Shown here piece by piece: positions 35,404-46,341 of a DNA stretch of 64,000 nucleotides. This stretch comes from Anaeramoeba flamelloides (taxonomy: Eukaryota; Metamonada; Anaeramoebidae). Positions within the stretch are counted from its first letter, which is position 1, and every line of letters begins with the position of its first letter. The notes under the pieces are model-generated. The model did not search any database. It had not been told where the DNA came from and saw only the letters and a program-made list of their open reading frames with translations. The stretch is taken from contig JANTQA010000075.1 in the NCBI GenBank assembly GCA_027625915.1, forward strand, positions 2,666,001 to 2,730,000, read 5' to 3'. Made by a program: the position numbers and the translations under genes.

Positions 35404-35878
35404 GTGATCAAAATAATGCGTGCACAACGACTATAATCCTTGTTTCAAAATATAATCTGTACCTTTTTTTCTTCTTGTTACAAGACAACATCCAATCTAC
35501 TACCAAAGTGTATACCTAAGTTTAAATCAATTTTGAAAGTAAAAAACAGGATATTTTCTGTAAAATCTAAATTAGGATTGCAATTTGTCGATAATTTTTT
35601 TGGTAATTTTCTGAATTTTTTGAAATTTTTGATTAGAATAATTTTTAACATTTTTTCAAAAAAATTTACTATATTTTTTGAGATAAATTTCCAAATTTGA
35701 TCCTTTATTTTTAGAATTTTTTTTTAAATAATAGAACTTTAAGAAACCAAAACCATATTTAAGTAAGCTTTATTGTTGGTTTCTATGATCGTTTAATTTA
35801 CAGGTTTTCTATAACAAAAAAACACGCTTTTTATTTTGAAACACGGATAAAATTTTTTTGCACTCTTATTTTGACTTC
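35404..35878. mobile_element. MITE-like element, family C copy 3
   Basis: Starts TGATCAAAATAATGCGTGCA. The right end, reverse-complemented, reads GTCAAAATAAGAGTGCAAA, and a subterminal GTGTTTCAAAATAAAAAGCG segment is mirrored on the left. Best-preserved copy of the family. Non-coding. Confidence 0.65.
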
Positions 35879-36299
35879 AGTATGCAAGTTGAAAAATAAA
35901 AAAAAACCGAAAATTAAAAAAACGATTATTTGAATAGATATTTCAAAAAATAACTTTAAGAGATTATCAAGCACATGTTGAAATATGAAAACTTTTCAAA
36001 CTTGTAAAAGTAACTGTAAAAAATATCTAGAACAGCTTGAGGAATCTTTTTTTTTTTTTTTTTTTTTGGGTTTATAGATTTGAAATGGAAATTATGAAAT
36101 ATTAAACCTAAATTACGGTAGGATCTCATAAAGATAATAATTGTGAAAATTGTAGAAATGTGAAAATATACCCCTATATATATATATATTTATTATTAAT
36201 CAAGGGACAAGTTCATAACCCCTCTTGTGTGTCTGAATTCCAAAATTATAATTTAGGAATTTTATTAAAGACTTCAATAATAAGTATATTACCCACTCG

Positions 36300-36560
36300 G
36301 GCTAATAAACTTGATGGATCTTTTTTCTAATAATATTAAAAATATTATAATTTTTTCTTATATTAGTTCTATTATCTTTTTTTAATTTGGATACCCATAT
36401 TTTGCTATTATTTTGATAGGCTGAACAATTCCAGAGAAAAAGGTCCAAATCTTCAATGATATCTGGCTTTATTTGAGTGAATTCAAAAAAAATATACTGA
36501 TTATAATTCTGAATAGGTGATATTTTATATGTCACCTATCAAGAATAATAATTAGCTTAT
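36300..36560 (-). pseudogene. LINE 3' coding fragment
   Basis: A short frame contains LFLWNCSAYQNNSKIWVSKL, close in kind to NCPAYENNRKIWISELTQ at about 37.8 kb. This Cys/Trp-containing motif lies after the reverse transcriptase in many non-LTR elements. Only this tail is visible; the rest is missing. Confidence 0.6.
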
Positions 36561-37369
36561 TTTTGAGAAATGAACAAAATTGCAACAGTTATTATTTGAA
36601 ATGGACTAGTTAATACCAATAATTAAAATTAAATGAAAAAAACAAAACAAAAAATATATAAACTGATTTTATTCAAGAAAAATAAATAACAAAAAATGTA
36701 TAAAATTCTACTGATTTTTTTTAATAATTTCGAAAAAATTTTCACTCATACAGTAAATCCAAAAATTCTCTTTAAATTACAAAACTCAAACAAATGGATC
36801 TATATGATCTTGAAATTTTCAACTGATATTTTTTTATTATTATTGTTTATGAAAAACATACAAATTGGATAAGTCAGATGATTAAAAGACTCTAATAATT
36901 TTCAATTTTTTTCAAAAATTTGAAAAAGATGCTAGACTTGAGCTAGATAAAATTTTCTAATTTAATTTTTCCTACAACTCTTCTAATTTTAATAATTAGA
37001 AACTCTCACCATCATCTTAAAAAAGTAATATGAATAACAAAAAATAATAATTCAAAATTTGAAAATATCCAAAATTGAAAGAGAAAACAAGTGACAACAA
37101 GTTGATCTAAAGTATAAAATAATTAAATAATCCTTGTAAATATGTGTTTTTTTTTCCATTTTTTGAACCTAAACCAGAAGAAAATGATAATTGAATTATT
37201 AATGATTTTTACATATTTCTCAATTTTTTGATTTCTTTTTAAATCATAACATTATGGTACCTCTTTAAATAATTTTAAAATTTCAGAGTTTTAATATTGA
37301 AGTTGAACCCTTACCATTTCAATATCTTTTGCTGTTAGATTATCAAGAATTTAAAAGAATTGAGTAAAA
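36561..37369. other. Intergenic, nothing recognised
   Basis: AT-rich filler between LINE fragments. It may itself be decayed LINE sequence, but no motif supports that. Confidence 0.4.
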
Positions 37370-37660
37370 TCAAATATTTTACTCTATATTTTTGAATTCT
37401 GAAAAATTTTTGTTAACTTTTTTTTAATTAGAGAAATAAACCGAAAATTTAATAATTTTTTTTTAAATTTCTCAAATTCAAAAAAAGCACGGCTAGCTTT
37501 TCTTGTTTTTTCTGTTTATTTGGAAAACCAATAAATTTTCCAGATAAAATAAAAAACCCCAATAAAAATTCCTAAATAACTTTACAAATAAATGGAAAAC
37601 CTCAAAAAAACCTAACGAAAATAAATAGAAAACTTCAAGAAAACCTAGGCACTCTACGGC
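37370..37660. repeat. GTTAGG-type hairpin repeats at a LINE 3' end
   Basis: Short palindromes including TATTTGGAAAACCAATAAAT and CAAGAAAACCTAGGCACTCT, directly 3' (minus strand) of the LINE tail. The same junction, with over 95 percent identity, is found at about 51777-51850. Confidence 0.7.
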
Positions 37661-39220
37661 ACTTCTCCTAATTTCTAAATTTTTGTTTAGAAATTTTAAT
37701 AAAGAGTCATAATTTTCTTTATCATTAACTAATGATAAAATAAATAATGAGTCTTTATTTCAAATAATATCAAGAATATTATTCTTTAATTGCTTATCAT
37801 TTTTGTTTATTTGAGTTAATTCAGATATCCAGATTTTACGATTATTTTCATAGGCTGGGCAGTTCCAGAATTCAATAGAATTATGTAGAATCTTTGATTA
37901 TACACTATTCTTTTGAATTTTTGAAAACCTCGGCAATTGACTGCACTTGACGGTACGACTGTTTATTTATTGTGCTATTGATTTGAATATTTTTTAAATA
38001 TTTTTGCACTTTCCATCTGAAGATATTTTCTTGTTGTTTTATTCAATTATCTTCCAATTCAATTTCTAATCCATTTAAGTTTTTTGATTTTAAGTTGATA
38101 TTTTTTAATTTTTTTTTCGTTAAAAGGAAGATAATTCATTAATTCATCATAAGTGAGGATTTTTAATTTTTGAATTAAATTTAATCTTCTTTTATATATC
38201 TTTATTCTGAAAGGATTAATTTTTTCATCTGTTTTTTTTATAAATAAGCCTTGGACGTTAGAGTTAATTAACAAAAATTTTGTATTTTTTTTTTATTAAT
38301 TCAAGTATCAATACCTTTAAAATCTGTTTTTGTCAAATTAAATATTTTTAATTCATATTATAGTTGACTATGTAATACAGATTTAAAAAAATGAATTTTT
38401 AATCCATTAATTATTTTTTTTTTGTTCTGGGATATTGATTAACTTTTAAAAATTGGTTGTAACTTTCTCAAGGTTAAACTTTAATTTTTTTTTTTTATCC
38501 AGACAAATACCAAGATATAAAATTTCTTTGGAATTAAAGTTTTTTTCAGTTTTATCATTATTTAAATTCATTCAGAAATCAGTTATTCTTTTATAGATTT
38601 TTCCTAATTAAAAATTAATTCCTCTCAATGATTCTTTAATAAGCAAAATTTGATCATCTGCAAACATCTGAACATTTATTGCTAATATTTTGAGTTTATC
38701 TAAGAGAAAATTAGTAATTAATCCAAATAATAAAGGAGATAGGGGATCTCCCTGGTAAATACCACTTACTTCTTTTGAGTAATACGCAAGTAGATATTTT
38801 ACAATAATATCATTTTTTATAATTTTTTTAATTGAATTATAAATAAATGAATGGTGTATAGAGTCAAAAACTTTTTGGATATCTATTGTAACAATATAAA
38901 TATCCCTATTTTTTGATTTAATTTTTAATATTTTTTCAATAAGTTTAGAACGGGGAGACTTGTAGCTACTTTTTTCTTAAATTCAAATTGATTTTTTGTA
39001 ACTATATCGAACAAATCTTGGATTCCAGCATATAATAATTTGAGAAAAAATCTTGGATGAGTATGATTAATTGAAATTTTTCGACCAGAAAGTGGTATCC
39101 CTTCATCTCCAGTTTTATGAATAAATAATAAATTTCAATTTTTAATAAATTTATAATTTTTTAGATATATACAATATAGACTTTTTTTGAGAAAGAAATT
39201 TTTGTGATTAAAAGTAACTG
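37660..39220 (-). pseudogene. LINE (non-LTR) reverse transcriptase, mostly readable
   Basis: Read on the minus strand from about 39220: SGRKISINHTHPRFF, then a frame change, then VTIDIQKVFDSIHH (first catalytic Asp), GIYQGDPLSPLLFGLITNF, MFADDQILLIKES (the second catalytic pair as ADD) and LYLGICLD. Near 38060-38270 is NPFRIKIYKRRLNLIQKL, and after a gap (about 37900-38040) the Cys/Trp tail NCPAYENNRKIWISELTQ and SLFILSLVNDKENYDSLL. These are the standard motifs of a non-LTR retrotransposon reverse transcriptase. Several stops and frame shifts and no 5' end make it a broken copy, but it is the best in the window. Confidence 0.82.
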
Positions 39221-39287
39221 AGAATATCGAAGTCTTTCACAACCTTGTCATCTACAATTTCACTTTATTCACCTTAAAGAGTATCCT

Positions 39288-39489
39288 TACAGTCAGTTTC
39301 ACTTTTAAGGCACAAACTTTCAACGAAATTTAAAGCACAAAAAAATCTCAAATTAAGGCACAAAATTTGGAATTTTTTTTTTTTACAAATTATTTTACTA
39401 GAATCCAATAGTTTGTGCCTTAATTTGAGATTTTTATTGTGCCTTAATTTTTGTTGAAAGTTTGTGTCTTAAAAGTGAAACTGACTGTA
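39288..39489. mobile_element. Palindromic 202-bp MITE, family D copy 1
   Basis: Bounded by TA. Left end TACAGTCAGTTTCACTTTTA, right end TAAAAGTGAAACTGACTGTA: a perfect 20-bp inverted match, continuing through GGCACAAACTTTCAACG. A T-run forms the loop. CAGT ends with TA flanks suggest a Tc1/mariner type. Non-coding. Copy 2 is at 41825-42026 and is exactly as long. Confidence 0.9.
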
Positions 39490-39586
39490 ACTGATTTACT
39501 GAATTAAAGAATTTAAATTTTAAAATTGATCTTTGAACAATTTTTGATAAGCTTAGAGTAAATAAATTTTATATTAAACTCTGTTT

Positions 39587-40256
39587 CAGTCAAAAAGGCC
39601 CAACGTTTTTTTTAAATATCAATTATTTTATCTAATTGACCTTTGAAGAATAAATAAGAAATAAGCAAAATAATAGACGTCAAAGAATTGTTTAAATATC
39701 TCTGAAAGAAAACTAATTAATCAATTGATTTTCTTAAAAATTGAAAAACTCAAATTCTTAGGGCCCAATTGATAAAAACAACAACAATGTTCTTTATGAA
39801 CTACTGGTATTTGAATAATAAATAGGAAACATTTTTCACTTCATTTTCCAAACTTTTCTTTTACAAACCAAGTTCCCAAACAAAGTGTGTTGGTATTTGT
39901 GGTAGATATTTGAAAAAGTAAATGAAAATGAAGTGAAAATATTTCACATTCATTATTCAAATATCAAGATCAAAGATTGAATAGAATTGTAATATGAATC
40001 AATATGATTTTTCAATAATCATTTCCATGGTTTCAATAACCTTAGAATAACACATTTTTAGCAATTGATATATTGATCTTACTAAAAAAAAATTTTTGCA
40101 ACTGAATTACGTTTTAAAAAAAAAAAGCAAAAAAAACAAAAATGTGTAAAAATGAAAAAATTTTGAAAATTTCCAAAATAAAATTTTTCTTCTAATATCT
40201 ATGCAAACCCTTTAAACACATGCATTTCACCCATTACAACTGGGCCCCTTTGACTG
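39587..40256. mobile_element. TIR element with CAGTCAAA ends
   Basis: The left end CAGTCAAAAAGGCCCA and the right end (reverse complement CAGTCAAAGGGGCCCA) match at 14 of 16. About 670 bp, no coding potential. No target duplication could be seen. Related solo ends occur near 18670, 27730, 32757 and 63325. Confidence 0.6.
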
Positions 40257-41130
40257 AAAAATAATTTATAATTCAATTAAGAGCAAATTCAAAACACAGG
40301 GATATAGTGTATATTTAAAAATTATTGATTTACTTTACACTTTTTACTTTTCTCAACTACAGAAAATCTCATGACTTTTATCAAGCTTGAAACCTTCTCG
40401 AACTTTCGAACACTATGAGATAATTTAAAAAACAACAAAACACTTTACCACACTTTTTAATGGGAGAATTGTGTAGAAAAAGTGATAAGCATTGTAAAAG
40501 TCACAATATTTTTTGTAGTGTAACATAATAAGTATAGTACAATCCATAAAAAGAGTTTCAAGACTTTTGAAACTTTCATACTGGCAGTCTGCAAGATTTG
40601 GGTCAACGATATTCTTTGATATTTATTTAAATTTATACAACTTGATAAAAACTTTTAATAACCAAAAAAAGGGATAAAAATAATAATTAACAAAAGATAA
40701 CATTTTGAATTTAATTGAAATTTTTGAAAGTTATCTAAAAGAAAAATATTTGTTAACTTTCAATAACCTGAAACTCTTTTTCAGAAAATCGAAAAGTGGA
40801 AAGTTGTTAAAGGGACATGTAAACTAAAAAAAAAATCCTAAAGTAAATTTAATGGCAAATTCAAAAAAAAATTACATCATCTTGAAATTGAAAAAAAAAG
40901 TTAAAATCTGATTACCATAAAACAAAACTTAATTTTAAAGTTATTTTCAGAAATGAAGTATTGTTTTTAAAAGTTTGATCTATTTTTCTCATTTTTGAAA
41001 TAGTTCAAAATAAAACATATTACTGAATTATTTAAAAAAAAAATTTTTTTTCTTTGAAAGAAGATTGAAATCTTATTGTATGTGAAGGAAGTGTACTGTA
41101 ATACACTTTAAAAATAAAACGGCTAATTTC
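40257..41130. other. Intergenic, nothing recognised
   Basis: Includes a GTAAAAGTCACAATATTTTT segment near 40490 that resembles GTAAAAGTCAAGATATTTTT near 48495, perhaps another worn repeat. No gene is seen. Confidence 0.4.
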
Positions 41131-41490
41131 TACAGCAATTTCAAACCTGGTCGGCACGATTTAACTTAACTTAAAATTTAAATTTTCATTAAACTTTCAT
41201 TGAACTTCAAGATCTGTTAAAACTAAATAAAGGTTTTAACACCAAAAATCAAGAATATCTGAATGAAAAACTTCGTAAACAACTTTTCACTTTTTCCTTT
41301 AAACTTTTTTGAAATTCCCTTAAAAAAATTTCATTTTGGAAGAGATCTTGGATATTAAGGACAATACAAGAAGATTTGAGTCCAAAATAACAATATTTCA
41401 TTTCAATTGAAAGGAGTTGAAAGAAAATTTAATGAAAATTTCAATTTTAAGTTAAGTTAAACCGTGAGCACCAGGTTTGAAATTGCTGTA
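41131..41490. mobile_element. 360-bp MITE with TA-CAG ends (family E)
   Basis: The left end TACAGCAATTTCAAACCTGG and the right end (reverse complement TACAGCAATTTCAAACCTGG) are identical over 20 bp. The match continues, with a few changes, through GGTTTAACTTAACTTAAAAT and TTTTCATTAAA. TA borders. Only one copy in this window. Non-coding. Confidence 0.88.
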
Positions 41491-41824
41491 TAATAACTCA
41501 GTTTCAAAAATCTACTTAATCTCAAAAAAAAAAAAATACAATAATTATTTTAAACTTGAAAAAAATATATTTTTTTGTTTCAAAGAACGCTAAAAACCAA
41601 TTTTTTCTATTTATTGAATAAAAAAAATCTTCGAAAAAGAACCAAACAATCAAATTAAAAATTCTCCCAAAATACTTTTTTAAAAACTGGTAAATTCAAC
41701 TTCTAATCTAAAGAAATACTTCTTAATTTGATTCTTTACAATCAATAATTAATAATCCAATTTTAATTTATTTAATTGGGTTATTAATAAACTAAAGATT
41801 AAAGGTGTAAATAGATTTTACAAT

Positions 41825-42026
41825 TACAGTTAGTTTCACTTGGAAGGCACAAACTTTCACCATAATTTGCAGCACCAAAAAATCTCAAATAAAGGCACCA
41901 AATTTTGGAATTTTTTTTTTTTACTAATTATTTTACTAGAATCCAAAATTTTGTGCGTTAATTTGAGATTTTTATTGTGCTTTAAATTTCGTTGAAGTTT
42001 GTGCCTTAAAAGTGGAACTGACTGTA
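41825..42026. mobile_element. Palindromic 202-bp MITE, family D copy 2
   Basis: Same length and structure as 39288-39489. Left end TACAGTTAGTTTCACTTGGA, right end TAAAAGTGGAACTGACTGTA, with more arm mismatches (an older or less homogenised copy). Confidence 0.88.
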
Positions 42027-44115
42027 TTTCTCAATTTTTTAAAGATTTTCTACGAAATAAAACAAATTCAAATTCATATTTCTAATAAAAAAAAAAAAAA
42101 TAATAGATATTATCAAATAACCGATTTTAATACAAACCGTTCCTTTTTTATACTCTTAGTATTTGGAAAAGGATATTTACTAGTATTTTAAATTTCAAGA
42201 AATTTAATAAATATTTCTGTATAAAATAAATGAACAATTTTTTTAAATCTTCAAGGATTCAATATTTGGTTTATTTTTATTGTATTTTTAAAATAAGATT
42301 AAATTTTCAAGCTTATTTTTTCATAAAGACTCTCTGAAATTATTAAAAGAGTTATGTCCCTCTACGGAAAAAAATCCAAAAAATGAAAAGAAAAGTGGAT
42401 ACCCACATGACAAAGTATTAGCGATATTGCTTCACCAAAAACTGTATTCATGGATACTACAACTCGTGGGTGGATTTTAGGTCTATCTCAAAAAACAGGA
42501 TAATTCTTCACAAAATTTTTAAATTAGATCTAAACAACAGGAATGTGTTCTATATAAAGAATAAAAGTATTCCAAACGAATTTTACAATTTTGTTTTTGA
42601 ACAGATGAGTCAAAATTTTGTAACTAGAAAAATAAATTTCGCAGTTACAAAAGTGAAAAGAAGTGTTTTAATAGGGTTCTCTTTCAGTTCTGAGACTTTA
42701 GAGAATCAATGATATGCAGAAAAAAAAGTATTTGGAAAGTAGATTTAAAAGATCAAAGTGTAAAGTTTTTATTCCTTTTTGGTGTTTTTAAGCAACAAGG
42801 AAAAAGTTGAAAAATATATGTGGCTTTAGTTACAAACTAATATAAAAGGTTGAAAAAAATTCTTTTTGTTTTCATTTTTTTTCTTTTCATTAAAATAACT
42901 CACTTTTTAATTATTTTTTGAAATGTGTAAAAAGAAAAAGAAAGATACCTTTCAAGGAACAAGGAACACAAAAAAAACATAGGAAATTTCTTAATTATTC
43001 AAATTTGGGAAGAGATATGCACTGTTCATTGAATCATATGCTCATTTGTCTTGATTCAGAAAACCGAACAAAAAAAAAGAAAAAGAAAAAAAAAACTAAT
43101 TTGTGGATCAAAAAAAAAAATTGAAGAGAATGCTTTATTGAAACCTAAACTATTGGAAGAAAAATTCAAAAAAAAAAAAGTTGCTTAATTTTTATGGGGT
43201 GCTATGTGTATTATTGGTTTTGGAAATATTGGATCTTCAAAAAGAAAACAAAAAGAAATTTAAATGTTACTCAAATAACTCTTTACACTCTCTCTCTTTG
43301 TTGCCATTAGTACAATTCTTTCAATAAAAAGAAAAACAACAAAGAAAAAATAAACTTCTTTTTTATTTAATGAAAAAACAATAAAGAATTTTGATCTCCA
43401 ATTTTTCGTATTTGTTTTAGTCTCAAGTAAGCTGTCAGGAGAAAACTTTTTGTATTTCCCTTGTTTTCGTGAAATATCTTTTATTTTCCCCACAGATGTA
43501 TCTTTCAAGACAGTTTGGACATGTACACTCGAGCTAAATCCCTCGTGATATCTAAATGTCTTTCAAGATTCATTATGGGGAAAATATTAGCGATATTTCC
43601 CTACAAACCGGGAAATAATGACAGATATTTCTTCACAATTATAAATGTTTTTTATATATATTTTTTTTTTCTAATTTGATCTAAAAACCAAACAAAAAAA
43701 GATCTTGATATTTTATATGAAATATATTTGGGAAAAAATAGAACTCTTTTAAAAATGATTATTCATTTCTCTAAAGTTGATTAATGAGTTTATACATCGG
43801 GTTTAATAGTATTCTTATGTAAATAATTGCTCTATTACATTTGGGAAAAAAAGAAAACCAAAGAGTTACTAGTCCCTTAAATTTTATTTTTTTAAAAGTT
43901 TGAATTGATAATCTCTTTTAAATTGATTGTTATTGAATTTTGATCTTGTAATTCTTTTCAGAATTTGTGAACAATTTCAAAATAACAAAAGTATTGCAAA
44001 GTAAAAAAGTGACTACAATTATTCTGATATTTTTGTCTTGAAAGAATGAAATTGTTATCATTTTTTTGGTTTCTTTTTTTTTTTACTTTATTCAGTTTTC
44101 ACAACCAATCGGAAA
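42027..44115. other. Intergenic, no supportable gene
   Basis: Two coding-like patches, 42410-42712 (plus; HDKVLAILLHQKLYSWILQL in one frame, then a shifted frame) and 43260-43508 (minus), match nothing I recognise. They could be relics. At about 43866 there is TACTAGTCCCTTAAAT, resembling the end of the TTAA element at 57352-58294. The final part is the upstream flank of the 508-residue gene. Confidence 0.4.
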
Positions 44116-45642
44116 ATGACACAACGGCCAAACCAAAAACAACAAGATTTTTTGAATATTTTACAGCTCTCACAACAACAAAAGCTTCCAAGTGCTCCAC
44201 ATATGTACCGTTGTGCACAATGTAAAAAGCCTGATGTTGTTCCAATTGTAAGTGGGATCTACTTTTCGCAAGAACAATTACAATGCATTCCAACACTTTC
44301 CACACTTATAAAGGGGTGTAACGAAGAAATCCAAAATCAAAACTCTGGGACTATTTGGTTCTATAAGCAAAAAAAGCAAGAAAAACCACAAAGCGCATTA
44401 TTTCTGCCTCTAACAAAATTTTTTCTCTGCTTAGATTGCTTCAAAAAAGAAAAAGAAACAAAAACAAAAAAGGAGGTTTGTCTTATCTCTCCACACAGGA
44501 TCCATTTCAAATTAATTAATCTTATCGATTCCTGTTTTCCAGAATTTAAAAAACTTTCTGAATTTGCACAGCATTATAATTCAATTTACAAGCAATTAGA
44601 AAAGAAAAAACGATTCTACCAAAAATTTGATCAGAGCCTGCAAAAGTCTATTGGACATTCTCAAAATACAACACAGCTAACGATCCAAAGTCATTTTAAT
44701 GACGAAAATAAAGGTGAAAAGGATTTGGAAAGAAAAAGAAAGTTTTCTAATGGATCTTATCTTAACTATTCACCGGGCGAAGATAATATGCAGCAAAAAA
44801 GAGCAAGAATCATTCAAAGCCTACAATCTGCAAACAATAATGAAATTTTGACCTTAATACAAGAACAAGAAAAGAAAGCAATCAAAACAAACCATAGCAC
44901 AATGATACGGTTTGCAATTGAAGCGATCAAACAGCCATCACAAAAATCTTTGCTCAAAACAAAACCAAAAAAGCAAAACCAAAAGATCTTGCTTCCAATT
45001 CTTTCTCCTCACAATGTAAAAAATGATCGGCTATCCCTGCTAGATTATAAAAAACGCCGATTTACAAAGCCTAATGCTTCAAAGGATCAAATAAGCGTTG
45101 TCAATTCAGAAGCCATTAATGAGGAATTAAAGCCCAATGATCTTGGGAATGTTAAAAATTTGAAACACCAAAAAGAAACACTTGTGGCGAAGAAACTAAA
45201 CGAACAAAAGAAGAAAGAAAAAGAACTTTTGATTGAAAAAGCTGATTTAACATTAAAACTCAAGGAAGAAAATGGAAAAATGATTTTATTAGACGAAAAA
45301 TTAAAAAAAAGCTTTCAATTTTACAGCGATAAAAAAATTAACCAATCCAAATTATTAACAAATCCTTTCCAAACTTTAAATTTTCGAAAACAAAACGAAT
45401 TAACAAAGAATCCAAAAATTCAAAATTTAATCTTTGAAAGAAAATTCTTTTGTAATTTTCTGAAGGATCTTGACCAAAATATGTTCAAAAATATTGGAGA
45501 AAATCAAATGAAATTGCACAATTTAATATGTTCGTCGTCAAAAGAAATACAACAAGTTATTAATGATTTTACAAAAAAAAAAATTGAAATTGAAAAAAAT
45601 ATACAAAAAATATATTATTTCTCGGATAATAATAATAATTAA
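44116..45642 (+). CDS. Unrecognised 508-residue protein with two Cys pairs
   Basis: One exon, 508 residues. Near the N-terminus, YRCAQCKKPD (Cys33, Cys36) and FLCLDCFKKE (Cys105, Cys108) form two CxxC knuckles about 70 residues apart, which could together hold one zinc ion (inference). The middle is basic and polar (ERKRKFSNGSY, QKRARIIQSLQ, KKRRFTKPN). About residues 360-410 look like a short coiled coil (KKLNEQKKKEKELLIEKADL). The C-terminal part (FQTLNFRKQNELTK, FCNFLKDLDQNMF) is helical in character. No signal peptide or membrane span. Composition and the basic patches suggest a nuclear or nucleic-acid-binding protein, but I cannot name a family. Even codon use and an uninterrupted frame argue that it is a real gene. 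Confidence 0.75.
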   Translation: MTQRPNQKQQDFLNILQLSQQQKLPSAPHMYRCAQCKKPDVVPIVSGIYFSQEQLQCIPTLSTLIKGCNEEIQNQNSGTIWFYKQKKQEKPQSALFLPLTKFFLCLDCFKKEKETKTKKEVCLISPHRIHFKLINLIDSCFPEFKKLSEFAQHYNSIYKQLEKKKRFYQKFDQSLQKSIGHSQNTTQLTIQSHFNDENKGEKDLERKRKFSNGSYLNYSPGEDNMQQKRARIIQSLQSANNNEILTLIQEQEKKAIKTNHSTMIRFAIEAIKQPSQKSLLKTKPKKQNQKILLPILSPHNVKNDRLSLLDYKKRRFTKPNASKDQISVVNSEAINEELKPNDLGNVKNLKHQKETLVAKKLNEQKKKEKELLIEKADLTLKLKEENGKMILLDEKLKKSFQFYSDKKINQSKLLTNPFQTLNFRKQNELTKNPKIQNLIFERKFFCNFLKDLDQNMFKNIGENQMKLHNLICSSSKEIQQVINDFTKKKIEIEKNIQKIYYFSDNNNN

Positions 45643-45809
45643 AATTGTATTTTGCTTTTGATTTTTCTGTTTATTAATATATTTTGATCGCACTAGTTAG
45701 CGTAAAAAATATTGGTAATTCAATGAACACTTTTTTTGAATTTTTTGGTTTTTGATTTTAACTTTACTAATAAACCTAAAATCCGGAAATTTCAATAAAC
45801 ACCAGAAAT

Positions 45810-46341
45810 TAAACCCCGTTCCAAAAATTTGGACACACCCAAAATCAAAAATAGGCAAAAAAAAACCCAATTTATTGTATTTTTCCAAACCTAATATAAA
45901 ACCACATTTAAGTTACAAGGTATTAATGTTTTAATAAGTAATCATTTTAACCCAAATAAAAGAAAAAAATATAAAACGAAAAAATAAAACCAGGTGTGTC
46001 CAAAATAATGAAACGAGCGGAACAAAAAATGTATTCGTAAATTTGTTGAAATTTCACCAACAATTGTTGATCGATCAAATGATAAGATACCATCTACCAA
46101 TTGTATGTGATTATCCAATTTAACAAACTCAACACTAACCGTCTATCAATCATTGAAAAAAAATTTCGAGATCTAACCAAACAGATTACGTAACTCCAAA
46201 AAAGGAAATGAAAAAAAAACAAAAAAGACAAAAAATGAAATTTTTTGTAAAATCAAAATTCTTTCCAATTTGAATTTAAAGTATTGTAATGATGTTCTTT
46301 CAACTGTTTAAACTGTGTCCAAATTTTTGGAATCTAGTTTA
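45810..46341. mobile_element. Tc1/mariner-like MITE, family B copy 3
   Basis: A 532-bp element. Left end TAAACCCCGTTCCAAAAATT with GGACACACC following; right end (reverse complement) TAAACTAGATTCCAAAAATT with GGACACAG. TA borders. Very close to copy 1 at 9417-9949, including AATAATGAAACGAGCG and TTGTTGATCGATCAAATG. It lies about 170 bp after the 508-residue gene. Confidence 0.88.

Noticed and set aside
42410-42712. Possible transposase fragment (HDKVLAILLHQKLYSW)
   Set aside because: No catalytic motif or flanking inverted repeat; frame breaks after about 30 codons.
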